This document shows, piece after piece, positions 27,106 through 36,752 of a stretch of 64,000 nucleotides of DNA. Source of the stretch: Pterobdella sp. o SKG-2022. Lineage: Eukaryota; Annelida; Clitellata; Hirudinida; Piscicolidae. The stretch lies in contig OZ038321.1 of NCBI GenBank assembly GCA_964035795.1, positions 4,258,804 to 4,322,803 of the forward strand, read 5' to 3'. Below the pieces are notes generated by a model, which saw only the letters and a program-made list of their open reading frames with translations, made no database searches and was not told the DNA's origin. How positions within the stretch are numbered: the first letter of the stretch is position 1; each line of letters begins with the position of its first letter. The translations under genes were made by a program, and so were the position numbers.

Positions 27106-30100
27106 CTGTTGTGTGATTGAGAGTTTTGATTAAAAATGTTTTGTGTGTGGTTTGTTTTTGGTTTTAAAAAAAACTCAATAGAACTTTTCAGAATTAAACA
27201 ATGGAAATAGTATTTTTCACGTTTTTTCAATTATAGTGCTAGATTTTACATGTAATTCTACTATTATTTATCTAATTTCAGTATGAACACAATATTATTA
27301 TTTAATATTTTGTATTATCATAAATATATTTTTTCATTCTTCATGTCAGCCCCTATAGCTCAATGGTTGAGCATTAGACTAATTATCTAAAGTTACCGGC
27401 TTCGATCCCACGTGGGTGGACAATTAGCACCTGTTCCACAGTGTGTTTTCGCTACGCTAAATTTTTAGCAAGCGCTTTGATCTATAAGAAAAAGTGCTTT
27501 ACAAATACCGCATTACATTACATAACCACTATTGAGTAGAGATATAACAAAAAAGGTCACCCAAATATGGGTCAGGTGAGCAATAGTCAGGCGAGTGGTT
27601 GAGATAAACTAAGTCATTGTTTGTTGACCTCTTTATTTCCCTGGGGTACACCTTAGTGAGAAAATAAGTCAAATGGCTTTTCATACCTTCAAAATGTATT
27701 ATGAAAAAAGGTTAAAAAACATAATATAGCTTTGTAATACATTATTATAAGAAAGGTTAACTAGCTTGTAAAACTACAAAATATTTCATCGATAAATATT
27801 TTAAAAAGCTTCTCATAAAGTTGGAATGCTCTATCACGGAATTTTAATGCAGATTGTCTTTATAGACAGGTTTAAGAGTTTATATTTGATGAAATTTTGA
27901 GATTTTAGTTTTATTTCCATAAATAATGTTAGAAATCTTTTGAAATCTTTTGAAACAGAGTTTTTAAGAATTAAAAAATTTTTTTTAGTAGTATTAATAA
28001 TATAACTCAAAAAATATTATTTTATTTAAATTGATTAATTTTCAATTTATTTACAGCATATCAGCATATGAAAAACTAGCAATTATTTAAATGTTTTAAA
28101 ATAGTTTTTCAGAGACATCGTTTGTATTTTTCTTCAATATTTTGTAAGAAAAAACATCAAAGAAGAGGAATTTATAATACATTTATTGAGAATCGGAAGC
28201 TATAATTTTCGATAAGTTTAGCCTTATCATAAAACGTTAGCGAAAAAATAAAATCGTAACTATGGTTATATAGTGATTCAAAGACTATAATTAAGAATTC
28301 AAAAAAACAGAAGTTATTTTAATTTCAATGCTATTATTTCAAATAATCAATTGTACAAGAGTACTTCAAAGAAAAATAATTTTCAAAACGATGTCACTTT
28401 TTATCAAGAGAAATTAATCTCTATGTCCCCCTTCGGTCATTGCCCAGTTCAATTTTTTTCAAATCCTTCAATATTGGATCCCAGGCATTAGTATTAACTA
28501 TGAGTTGTGGTTCATTATAGCCATTGAAAACAGAATTGTGCTTTTTTCTTTCAAGGCTCTCCCTTACAAAGAAATTTTTTTTATAGTGAGAACTTGTTTT
28601 TTTTTTCAATTTCTTAAATCTCAGGAGTCTCCCAGTTATTTTTTCCATGGGCGAGCATGTTTGCTAATCACCGATATCTCTGAGTCAGCCTTTTTTGATT
28701 CAACAACAGATCTGTGTTGCTTCATTCGGGTTTTTATACTCACTCTTGTTTGGCCAATATACGCTTTATTCATATCACAAGAGCATGTTAATTTTTAAGC
28801 TCCTTTTTGGTCTATTTTTTTATGTTTTGATTTATTAAATAAGCGTAGTATGTCTCCTGATTTGGGCTCAGAGGAACTATGGAAGGAAATATTGTGTTTT
28901 ATGAAAGTTTTTTAAAGTTGTTCATTCAAATGTGGAATATAAGGGATAGAAACCCATGATGTGACTTTTTCGTTGTTTTGTTTTATTTTCGTCTTTCTTC
29001 AAAGCCACTTTTGTTTTTGAGCTTCTTAGTCTATCCTTATAATTTTTCTCTTTAGATATCGTTAGTTTCTTTGGCGTGTAGGTTCTTGTGATATTTCTAA
29101 GTATTTTTCTGCTATATCCATTCTCTTCAAAATTGTTTATGAGGTAGTTGGTTTCGTTTTTTAAAAGGCTTTTATTGGAACACCATCTACGGGGACGGCA
29201 TAAAGCTCCTTTGAACCCTCCTATCCAAGTTAGAGATTAATTTCTCTTGATAAAAAGTGACATCGTTTTGAAAATTATTTTTCTTTGAAGTACTCTTGGA
29301 CAATTAATTATTTGAAATAATAGCATTGAAATTAAAATAACTTATGTTTTTTTGAATAATTAACTAATTCTTAGTTATAGTCTTTGAATCATTATATAAC
29401 CATAGTTACAATTTTATTTTATTCGCTAACGTTTTATGATAAGGCTAAACTTATCGAAAATTATAGGTTTTGATTCTCAATAAATGTATTAAAAGTTCCT
29501 CTTATTTGATGTTTTTCCTTACAAAATATTGAAGAAAAATACATACGATGTCTATGAAAAGTTACATCGTATGTTCTTTTGTGAAGATAAAATGTTTTAG
29601 AGTGAAAACTAATATTTTTGTTATCATTTTTATGATAAAGATAATAACTATGAAAAAAACTTTTTAAAAAATACATTATTATTAATGATTTAATCAAAAG
29701 CTTTATCATAACCACCTTTTTCGACGCAGCCTCCTTCACCAGTGGACCAATCATACGCGCCGAATTATACTTCTTCTTGAGAATTCTCGCAGCTATGAAA
29801 AATCTTTTGAGCTTCTTCCTACATATCTGCATGCCGCAAGACCCACTAACTCCGTGGCATTTGCAGTCTTTCCTTAATAAGCCCATCACTACCTGTCGTG
29901 GTTCGTTTTGGATGAATGGGTGGCATTAGGTGAATTTGGTTTTTAGGATATATTATATAAATGGTTGATAGTGGTTGTTTTATATAAAAAGTTGATGATA
30001 TTTTTATACTATGGGTTATTAATGACAAGGAATAAGGTTTATACTTTATAAATGACTATTTTTTAAAAAAAAATGCTTGAATTTCAATAAAAACCATATG

Positions 30101-31757
30101 ATAGTTATAAATTCTCACCTTTCTTCCCACACCAATATTGTGTTTATTCATTATCCTTGTGAGAGATTTTCCACTAGATTCTGCTTTATCCAAAAAGATC
30201 TTGGAGAATTTGATGCCATCCCTCAAGTCATCATTACAACCCATCCACTCGTTTGAGGCCCATAGTTTGGATTTTCTGGCAGAAAATTTAGTCTTAATTG
30301 TGGTTGCTTTATTCTGAAATTCAAAATTATAAAAATTTTGTTTAATATAAAAAATAGCAAAGACTTGTTATACAATAATGACTTAATTTTTAAAAAAATA
30401 AGTCGATTATTTGATCGCCCCTATCTGGGGTTTCGGTAGCGCAATTGATTGGATCCACAGGGGCTTACTTCATGATGACTACTAATTGTCGGCCCACTAA
30501 GCTACAGGGGCCGACTTCAGTTAACAACTTCTAATAATTTTATTATTTTTACTCTATGTTCATTTATTGAATTATTCTGTTTCACCTCAATACTTCATTA
30601 AAAAATTATAATTGAAAAATTTTTATCAAAAACTATAGTTAATTTTTTTTGAATAAACGTTATTTTGTAACTGATAAATTCTCACAAGCAATAACATCGC
30701 TTCCATTAGCTCGTCAAAACACAAGCTTGGACACACATTAGACTCATGTTGGTAAAATTTCAATGGATGTGAAATTTTAATAAAAAAAGGCAGTTCAATA
30801 TTTTTTTAACACTTCAAGGTGACTAAACTAGAGTTGTCTCAATGTTATTTAAAATCTCAAAACACGTTTAAAAATTTCGACAAATCAATTAAATTTTCAA
30901 ACCAAAAACAATGAACTCAATACAAATCATATGAATAACACAAAATTATTACCGAAACTATCATCATCTAACCGTCTGCGATGGCAGTAGCAGTTGTTGA
31001 TTAGACCAGAAGTACAAGCTTTGGTCACTGTGTGAAGGAGGCTTGCTGAGAATAAGGCATATAAAAAGGCGGTTTCTTTGTGGCCTGTGAAGCAGTTTGG
31101 GAGAGAAAAATTAGGTTGGTTTAGTAGTTGCTATTGTTTTGTTTCCAAATTTGAAAAAACATTTTGGAAAGATTGTGTGTTTTTATGTGGACGTTAAGTT
31201 TTACAGAATTTGAGCTTTGTGTCTGGGAGTTAATTTCAGTTTGAATCTTAAAAACTAGTTGTTTTCATAAAACTGAAAAAAGCATATTGAAATAATATTT
31301 TAGCAAAAAAATTAAAAATACCAAAATAATATTAGTTATCAAAAAACAAAATTTAACGCTAGAATAACTTCATTTTAATTATCCTTATTCAAATACCAGA
31401 GTATAAACTGCTAAAATAATCAATCTCATAACACTAAAAAATACACTTTTTAACAATCAATAAAAGACATAGCCAACTTTTTCACAACACCATACCACAA
31501 GCAACCAACTTTTCATAGACAATCTCCCGAACAAGTAGGGACTTCGCTCAACGGTAGGACAGTTCCACCGATGATTCACAAACAGTCTCTTACAACTCTT
31601 TAGTGCTACATGGGCCCCTTTTGTTACAGCCATCATGAAATCTGGCTTCTGTCTGCATAGTTTTCTCTGCATGCCTGTTAATCCTGGCACCAATACACAG
31701 ACCCTTTTTGCTTGTCTGGGTTCTTTGAATACTCTCGGATGAACTACCGCTAACGAC
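26906..31757 (-). CDS. wnt: Wnt ligand, Wnt9-like (six exons reconstructed, N-terminal exon missing)
   Basis: Exons on the - strand: 31757-31510, 31084-30973, 30275-30119, 29892-29716, 27651-27561, 27105-26906. Every junction is GT-AG and phases agree; the stop is at 26908-26906. The visible 327 residues contain 24 cysteines, the full Wnt complement. Landmarks: LTGMQRKLCRQKPDFMMAVT, NHRWNCPT, HKETAFLYALFSASLLHTVT, ACTSG, CKCHGVSGSCGMQIC (the Ser that Wnts carry as the palmitoleate site), DLVYLNHSPDYC, GTGRRLC, CGMICCGRGYDT and a terminal CQCKFNWCCNVTC...CSVC...YACK block. KETAFLYA, SPGT-like GTGRR and the C-terminus resemble Wnt9, but the subfamily needs a tree. Unusual: EWMGC replaces the usual WxWGGC. 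The signal peptide must lie in an exon upstream of 31757 that I did not find. Wnts are secreted lipid-modified ligands of Frizzled/LRP receptors. Two introns carry transposon insertions. Confidence 0.93.
27348..27524 (+). mobile_element. tRNA-Ile-derived SINE, copy 1 (in Wnt intron)
   Basis: The tRNA-like head has an A box (TAGCTCAATGGTTGAGC), an anticodon arm TTAGA-CTAATTA-TCTAA giving anticodon AAT (Ile), and a B box (GGCTTCGATCCC). It is followed by a conserved body (TTAGCACCTGTTCCACAG, TTTCGCTACGCTAAATTT, GCGCTTTGATCTATAAG, TGCTTTACAAATACCG) and a CATTACATTACAT tail. It lies between the last two Wnt exons, antisense to the gene. Confidence 0.9.
27561..27651 (-). CDS. wnt: Wnt short exon with SPDYC motif
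   Basis: A 91-base exon bounded by CTCACTAAG|G and G|GTGACC. It encodes VYPREIKRSTNN then DLVYLNHSPDYCSPDPYL, which is the linker motif LVYxxxSPxYC present in nearly all Wnts. Phase joins the exons on both sides. Confidence 0.9.
28100..29565 (-). mobile_element. Penelope-like retroelement remnant with inverted flanking arms (in Wnt intron)
   Basis: Two arms, 28100-28427 and 29228-29565, are near-identical inverted copies. Between them, on the - strand, lies the 3' part of a Penelope-like ORF: WVSIPYIPHLNEQL and KTFIKHNISF, then a GIY-YIG nuclease (LTCSCDMNKAYIGQTR, TRMKQH, 28797-28640), then a C-terminal SHYKKNFF-VRESLE...FN...W-DPIL stretch (28640-28421). Stop codons and one frameshift break it, and the reverse transcriptase is absent. 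Penelope-like elements are known to carry RT plus GIY-YIG endonuclease between terminal repeats that can be inverted. It sits within the Wnt intron between exons 29892-29716 and 27651-27561. Confidence 0.8.
28421..28800 (-). pseudogene. GIY-YIG endonuclease and C-terminal domain of Penelope-like ORF
   Basis: The nuclease core reads CSCDMNKAYIGQTRVSIKTR followed by MKQH. This matches the C-x-C-x-x-x-YIGQT-R...R-x-x-H pattern of the Penelope GIY-YIG domain; the usual GIY is degenerate. A stop at about 28637 ends this frame. The C-terminal part (RESLERKKHNSVFN, AWDPILKDL) continues in another frame, so the gene is broken. Confidence 0.75.
29716..29892 (-). CDS. wnt: Wnt exon with CHGVSGSC lipidation motif
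   Basis: A 59-codon exon in phase 0 at both ends: CACGACAG|GTAG acceptor and AAAAAG|GTGGTT donor. It encodes VVMGLLRKDCKCHGVSGSCG, KKLKRFFIAARILKKKYNSA and ends KEAASKK. The Ser within CHGVSGSC is the conserved acylation site needed for Wnt secretion and receptor binding. Confidence 0.93.
30119..30275 (-). CDS. wnt: Wnt exon with GCNDDLRDG segment
   Basis: A 157-base exon bounded by TTTTCTGCCAG|A and AAAG|GTGAGA. It encodes KSKLWASNEWMGCNDDLRDG, IKFSKIFLDKAES and LTRIMNKHNIGVGRK. This matches the Wnt WGGCSDNxxYGxxFSxxFxD...LMNLHNxxVGR block, but with WMGC for WGGC and NKHN for NLHN. Confidence 0.9.
30421..30525 (-). mobile_element. Collapsed SINE head in Wnt intron
   Basis: On the - strand, GTCGGCCCCTGTAGCTTAG is followed at once by TGGGCCGACAATTAG. 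The region between the A box and the end of the tRNA head has been deleted, leaving a perfect GTCGGCCC/GGGCCGAC palindrome. A second, partly similar CCCCTGT...GCGCTACCGAAACCCC block follows. Confidence 0.5.
30973..31084 (-). CDS. wnt: Wnt short exon with KETAFLYA motif
   Basis: A 112-base exon with a CTTCACAG|GC acceptor and ACG|GTTAGA donor. It encodes HKETAFLYALFSASLLHTVT, KACTSG and LINNCYCHRR. The pattern (R/K)ETAF(V/L)YAxxSAxxxHTVTxACxSG is diagnostic of Wnts, and KETAFLYA in particular is characteristic of Wnt9. Phase matches both neighbours. Confidence 0.92.
31510..31757 (-). CDS. wnt: Wnt exon with RWNCPT motif
   Basis: This exon starts after CCCTCAAAG|G (31757) and ends ATGAAAA|GTTGGT. 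It encodes RVCVLVPGLTGMQRKLCRQK, SCKRLFVNHRWNCPT and YLFGRLSMK. Joined to the next exon it reads LFGRLSMKS-HKETAF, with spacing identical to other Wnts (FGxxxxxGxxETAF). It begins in phase 2, so at least one upstream coding exon exists. Confidence 0.88.
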
Positions 31758-32689
31758 CTTTGAGGGACAATGAGTTTATTTATTTATCATGGTTAACGTG
31801 GAGAACATTTTAAAATTAAATTTTTGTTAAAATGAACGTCTTGTTCGGGTACAGTTTTTTGGGTATGAGATCCATAAGTTCAATGATTTTTTTTGACTGT
31901 GTAGTGTGTTTTTCCATTTTTCAGATTGTTCTCTCTTTCTTAGTTCAACTGGTGTTTCAACGCTTAGATATTTTAGACTAGTTTTGATTGTTTGAAATAG
32001 ACTAGTTCTGGATTTTTCACGTTTCATAGTTTTTGCTTCAAGCGTTCGATGGCGGCTTTTATAACTATTGTTTCATGCAATTGGGTTCCATATTTTGTCT
32101 AGTTTGACCTTTCTTATGTTAATGGCTGACATGTTCACTTTTTTTGTGTTAAGTAATATGCTTATATATTTTTTGAGACTCCTCATTCAAGCTAATCTTA
32201 AGCATTTCAGTTTTTTTAGTTTATAGTTTCTTTTATCATAATTTTAAAATAATGATATTAATTTCAAAAATTACTCATATATCAGAAATTTGATAATATC
32301 AACATAAACTTTTGTACAACTCCTGAATGAGACTTTTTAAATCTATTCATACAATGTTTTTGATACTGACCATTATGGGTATAAATTTAATAGGGATTTG
32401 TTCTAAAAGATCTCTTTTGATAAAATATGTTATTTCTAAAATAAGCACAACAAATGTTTGAATAGAATAATTTTATAAAAAAATTTTTTCAACGTGTAAA
32501 ACACCTGTCGCAAGTTAATAATTTTCGAACACTGTACACCCAAACGAAATCTAGCCGACAAGCTATGGGTCCAACGTTCCATCACCAATCAAACAACTTA
32601 AGACAGTATTAATTACCCTATAGCAAAGATACACTATCAATAAAGAGAAATAAAATTCCTATTCATATATATAAGAGTACTGTATTGTT
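31758..32689. other. 5' flank of Wnt gene, first exon not located
   Basis: The signal-peptide exon should lie upstream of 31757 on the - strand. The Lys/Arg-rich frame at 31827-32027 (-) has no hydrophobic leader, so I do not assign it. No repeat was recognised. Confidence 0.35.
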
Positions 32690-32866
32690 GGCCTCTGTAG
32701 CTCAATGGTTGAGCATTAGACTAATTATCTAAAGTTACCGGGTTCGATCCCGCGTGGGCCGATTATTAGCACCTATTCCACAGTGTTTTCGCTACATTAA
32801 ATTTCTAGCAAGCACTTTGATCTATAAGGAAAAGCGCTTTATAAATACCGCTTTACATTACATTAC
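32690..32866 (+). mobile_element. tRNA-Ile-derived SINE, copy 2 (best preserved head)
   Basis: The head GGCCTCTGTAGCTCAATGG, anticodon arm TTAGA-CTAATTA-TCTAA (AAT), B box GGGTTCGATCCC and 3' acceptor GTGGGCCG give an almost complete tRNA-Ile cloverleaf. The body carries TTAGCACCTATTCCACAG and AGCGCTTTATAAATACCG, and the tail TTTACATTACATTAC. Confidence 0.92.
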
Positions 32867-33558
32867 TGCTTTTAAAAAATTACAGACAAGAAATGAATTT
32901 AAGTTTGAACAAAAAGAGATGTGTTTTGACAGAGAGGGTGTTTAGCTTGAAGGATCGTCAATTACTTTGAAAGAGTTTTGAAGGTTGTAACGCTTTTGAG
33001 CTATCACTAGCGATATTAACATCAAAATGATCAAGATTTGCTTTATTATTATTATCATTATTTGTTATTATTGTTATTATTTTTTATTGTTAGTAACATT
33101 GGTAATATTAATAACTCAAACGAATAATAAAAATATTGATTTTTTGCATATTATTATTACTTTTTGAGATTTAATACATGTTGGTGTTTATAGAGCTGTT
33201 TATGATTTACTATTTTTGATGTTTTTTAAGTAGTTCTATATAGATTTTTCTTTCTTTCAATAATCTACAAAAAAATTATGAAAAATTACAAGTATTTTTC
33301 TAAATTGTTTGTTTTCTTTCGTGATCGCAAGAGCTGCCTCCATAAATCAATAGAGATCAGCTCTACTTAGACCTCTCTACAAGTTACTATCATAGCAGAG
33401 ATATAATTTCCCTTAAAGATACTATCACAGCTATGTTTAATTTATACAATTAAGTTTTAGAATCAAGGTAAAAATTAATTTTTTTCAGTCTAAATTCATG
33501 GGTTCAGTAATTGCTAAACACAATCTGATTCTATTTTAATTCTTCGAGCCAAATATAA
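32867..33558. other. Intergenic, nothing recognised
   Basis: AT-rich sequence with a short decayed TTATTATTATTG patch near 33040-33090. No coding or RNA signal was seen. Confidence 0.4.
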
Positions 33559-33697
33559 ATGTTCAAATGAAAACACTTTTAGAAAGCTTTTCGTAAGATG
33601 AACTTACCTTATTTGTACCTCCACTTGATAATGTAGGTTCATCTTACAAAAAGCTTCGTTGAATAACATAAACTCCTAAGTGTTTTCTTTTGAACAT
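33559..33697. mobile_element. MITE-like foldback element
   Basis: Terminal inverted repeats ATGTTCAAATGAAAACACTT (left) and its near-complement on the right enclose a second inverted pair, AAGCTTTTCGTAAGATGAAC and GTTCATCTTACAAAAAGCTT. Nothing is encoded. A related inverted pair occurs at about 56050-56150, and the central CTTACCTTAT phrase recurs near 42410 and 44440, so this is a dispersed family. No clear target-site duplication was identified. Confidence 0.6.
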
Positions 33698-33946
33698 AAT
33701 GTAATCATAATTTATAAAAGAAATTAAAATTGTAACAATAAAAAATAAATCTTTAAAAAATGACACAAAAATATCATATTAAAATATCAAAAAATTTGAA
33801 CTATTTATTCAGGTCATTGGGAGATAATAAAAAAAAGTAATCTATATCTTGAGTTAATTTTGACCTACCCATTGAGAAAACTAACCATATATGGAGCGCA
33901 TATTATCGACATAAACTAATTAATGATATAACTCCAGGCAGAAATT

Positions 33947-34133
33947 GGCCCCTATACCTCAAGGGTTGAGCATTAGACTAATCGTCTAAATTTACCGGGT
34001 TCGATCCCGCGTGGGCCGATGATTAGCACCTGTTCCACAGTTTGTTTTCGCTACGTTAAATTTGTAGCAAGCGCTTTGATGTATAAGGAAAAGAGCTTTA
34101 TAAATACCGCATTACATTACATTGCATTACATT
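33947..34133 (+). mobile_element. tRNA-Ile-derived SINE, copy 3
   Basis: Same architecture as the other copies: GGCCCCTATACCTCAAGG head, anticodon loop CTAATCG within a TTAGA/TCTAA stem, B box GGGTTCGATCCC, body TTAGCACCTGTTCCACAG, AGCTTTATAAATACCG and a longer tail (ATTACATTACATTGCATTAC). It lies immediately beside the 3' end of a LINE fragment in the opposite orientation. Confidence 0.9.
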
Positions 34134-34149
34134 TTCAACGTTTAGAACA

Positions 34150-34690
34150 CTTGTCACAATTATTATTAGTATTATTATTATTAGTGCTTGTTACGCTTAT
34201 TGGCACATAGGGCAGCAACAAAAAGTTTCTACTCATGCCTGTTTTGAGCCAGTTTGTTGATGGTGCCCTAAGCGTGCTTCTTTTCCCCGAGCTCTGCTTT
34301 TACTTTCCGACGCCCCGTTGTTTTCGAGCAGCCTCGTTTTCTTTTTCCCTCTGGTGTCCAATGTAGAGTTGTTCTAACTATGTAAACTTCTTCTCTTCTC
34401 AAGACATGGCCAACCCATCGTCATCGTCTTCTGATGGTGATGGTAGCCATCTCTTCTTGGTGACAACGGGAAAGAAGATCATTATTTGAGATGGTATCAG
34501 ACCAGTAGATTTTCAGAATGCTTTGTAAACTTCGTGTATGAAAAGCTGACAGTCTATGGTATCCTGCTTTGTCATTTTCCAACACTCAGTTCCATACAGA
34601 AACACAGACAGAATACAGGTTTTGTACAGCTTGATATTGGTGTTGACAGTGTACTGAGAAAACCTCCATACAGTACTTGTCACAATATAA
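34150..34690 (-). mobile_element. 3' fragment of a second LINE family, ending in (TAA)n
   Basis: On the - strand the sequence translates, with frame breaks, to a typical LINE C-terminus: NTNIKLYKTCILSVFLYGTE followed by CWKMTKQD, GWPCLEKRR, STLDTRGKKK and finally FVAALCANKRNKH with a stop near 34208. It ends in a short TAATAATAATAC tail. The terminal FVAALCAN(K/R)RN(K/R)H sequence recurs at 44309-44350 (+), so both come from one family. 5'-truncated and inactive. Confidence 0.85.
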
Positions 34691-34707
34691 TAAATTTATA
34701 GTATTTT

Positions 34708-34776
34708 TCATACCCGAGCGGAATCGAACCAACAACCTTGATTACAAATTGTTTTGTCACCCGCTAGTTGGGTACA
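34708..34776 (-). tRNA. tRNA-like sequence, probably a pseudogene or SINE head
   Basis: On the - strand TACCCAA...TCGGGTA forms a seven-pair acceptor stem with one mismatch, and GGTTCGATTCC is a good B box. TTTGTAATCAAGG in the middle resembles the anticodon region of tRNA-Thr(TGT), but the anticodon and D stems do not pair well. A functional tRNA is unlikely. Confidence 0.35.
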
Positions 34777-36595
34777 AGGTAGTCCAGGGAGGTTATTTTG
34801 TTTGTTAATAATTTGTTTGTTGATGTGTTTCGTTGTTATAGTTTCAGTGTTTTTAATTAATTAGTTATATTTTAGTGTAGGTTGTGTTAATATTTTGTGA
34901 AAGCCTGTTTTCAGCTGAATGTTGGAATAAAACTAAATAGGTAGGCAAGTTGACCAAAAATTTGATTTTAAAAAATTTGAAAAATTTTACAAAGTTCCAT
35001 TACACTCAAAAAAAAATCTAATATCCATCAACTTTATCTAATTTATTTTTGCACGAATAGAAACCAAGTCTATGAAAATCAAAACCCAGATGTTCAACAT
35101 CAAACTTCTGCATAATGAGGGGTATACCTTCGCCCATAATAAGAAATAATTAGTGGTTAAACTGTCGATATAAGTTTTTATCTGTTGTTCTATCTGAATA
35201 TTTTTTGTTCATTTTGTGGAAAAACAATTTTAGAGATTATTGGCAAAATGATAACTTAAGTTTTTATATATAAATAAATTATTTTAAAATATTTGGGAAA
35301 AAAATTAATTTTAAATAACCGTACAGTTTTTCAATTTTTTTAAATTTTATAGTAGGCTAATTTATCCCAAATTATAATCAATCTTTCAAAATAATACAAA
35401 TATATTGGTTAGTTTGAGACTGAATAATTGCAGAAAAATGAGCTTTGTGAAAAAATATTGAAATATTGAGTTGTTTTGAAAAATATTTTTCTAAAAATAG
35501 TTTTTTGAAATAATTTATCGCTATTTGATTGGTTATTATTTTTATTGCAATTTATAATATTTTAAACAAATACTAATTTTAGCTTAATACTCTGCTTGGA
35601 TATTTATTATAGTTTAATACTATCTTAAGCATTCAAACAATTTATGTTAAAAATGTCCCACAAAACGAATTAAACTCACCACCAGCTAGAATAAACAGTG
35701 AAAACAAAAGTGAAGAAGTTCAGTATAAAAAAGCAACAATTGGCTTTCATAGCCTGGTCGGTGATAATCTTTACAGTTTTTATTTGACTGTTTGTTTTTC
35801 TATTTATTTGAGATTATTTATTCAAATCCATGTTTTAGTGTTTATTTCAATTTTTGTTTTTTTTTTAAATTATTTTTTTTTTTAATTTTAGTTTCATTTC
35901 AAAACTTTTTCAAATGTCAATTCATTTTTCAGCAAAAATCTCAGTTTTATTACATATAATAACTTTGTTCTTTTTCAACTCCAACCAGAAATCACTTCAC
36001 ATCTTATCAACAGACTCAAATCTTTCAAACTTATCCTCGAAAGCCTATAACATTCTAGCATTAATAACCATTATCACTTGAAACCAAAGATAAACGGATC
36101 AACAAAAGAGATTTCACCACGGCTTATAAGTATTTATTACGAGTAATGTTATATATATAAAATGTAGCAGCACACTCACTATACAAGTGGTGGTTATTTT
36201 CATTGTTACCACTACAATGCTTGGGCTTAGTAATTTTTATTTATTAAAATTTTATAAAAAATTATATTAATGTTTTTTTCTATAATTCATGATTGCTCGT
36301 TGAAGCAATAATAGTTATAAAGAGATTTATTTTTTTAAACCATTTTTTTCGTTTTTCCTTTATTTTGTTTTTCATGATGCCATATTTAGTTTAAAACGTT
36401 TTTTTTAAATTAACTCTGTTTTTTTATTTTTGAGTAAAAATTCTTAGATTTGAAATAATGTCATAAGAAAAAGTTTCTCACATAACTTAGCAACTTTCTT
36501 ATATCCAATCAAATATTAATGAATAATATTTATACAACATGGCGGTTTGGAATATATTTTCAACATTTTAATTATCACCATCAATTTCATTATCC
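34777..36595. other. Intergenic, nothing recognised
   Basis: AT-rich DNA on both strands with no recognisable exon, RNA gene or transposon. Confidence 0.4.
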
Positions 36596-36597
36596 TC

Positions 36598-36752
36598 ATT
36601 GTTTTTTTCTCTTCTTCTTCTTCCTCATTTTCCTCCTCCTTCTTCTCTTCTTCCTCCTCCTGTTGCTCCTGCTCCTCCTTCTCCTCCTCTTCCTTCTTCT
36701 TCTCCTCCTTCTTCTCCTTTTTCTTTTTTTTCTCTTCTTTCTCTTCCTCATC
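36598..36752. repeat. Polypyrimidine (TTC/TCC)n tract
   Basis: About 155 bases of almost pure C/T on the + strand made of TTC and TCC triplets. The Ser/Phe/Leu- and Glu/Lys-rich frames here are artefacts of the repeat. Such mirror-symmetric tracts can adopt triplex structures. Confidence 0.9.
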
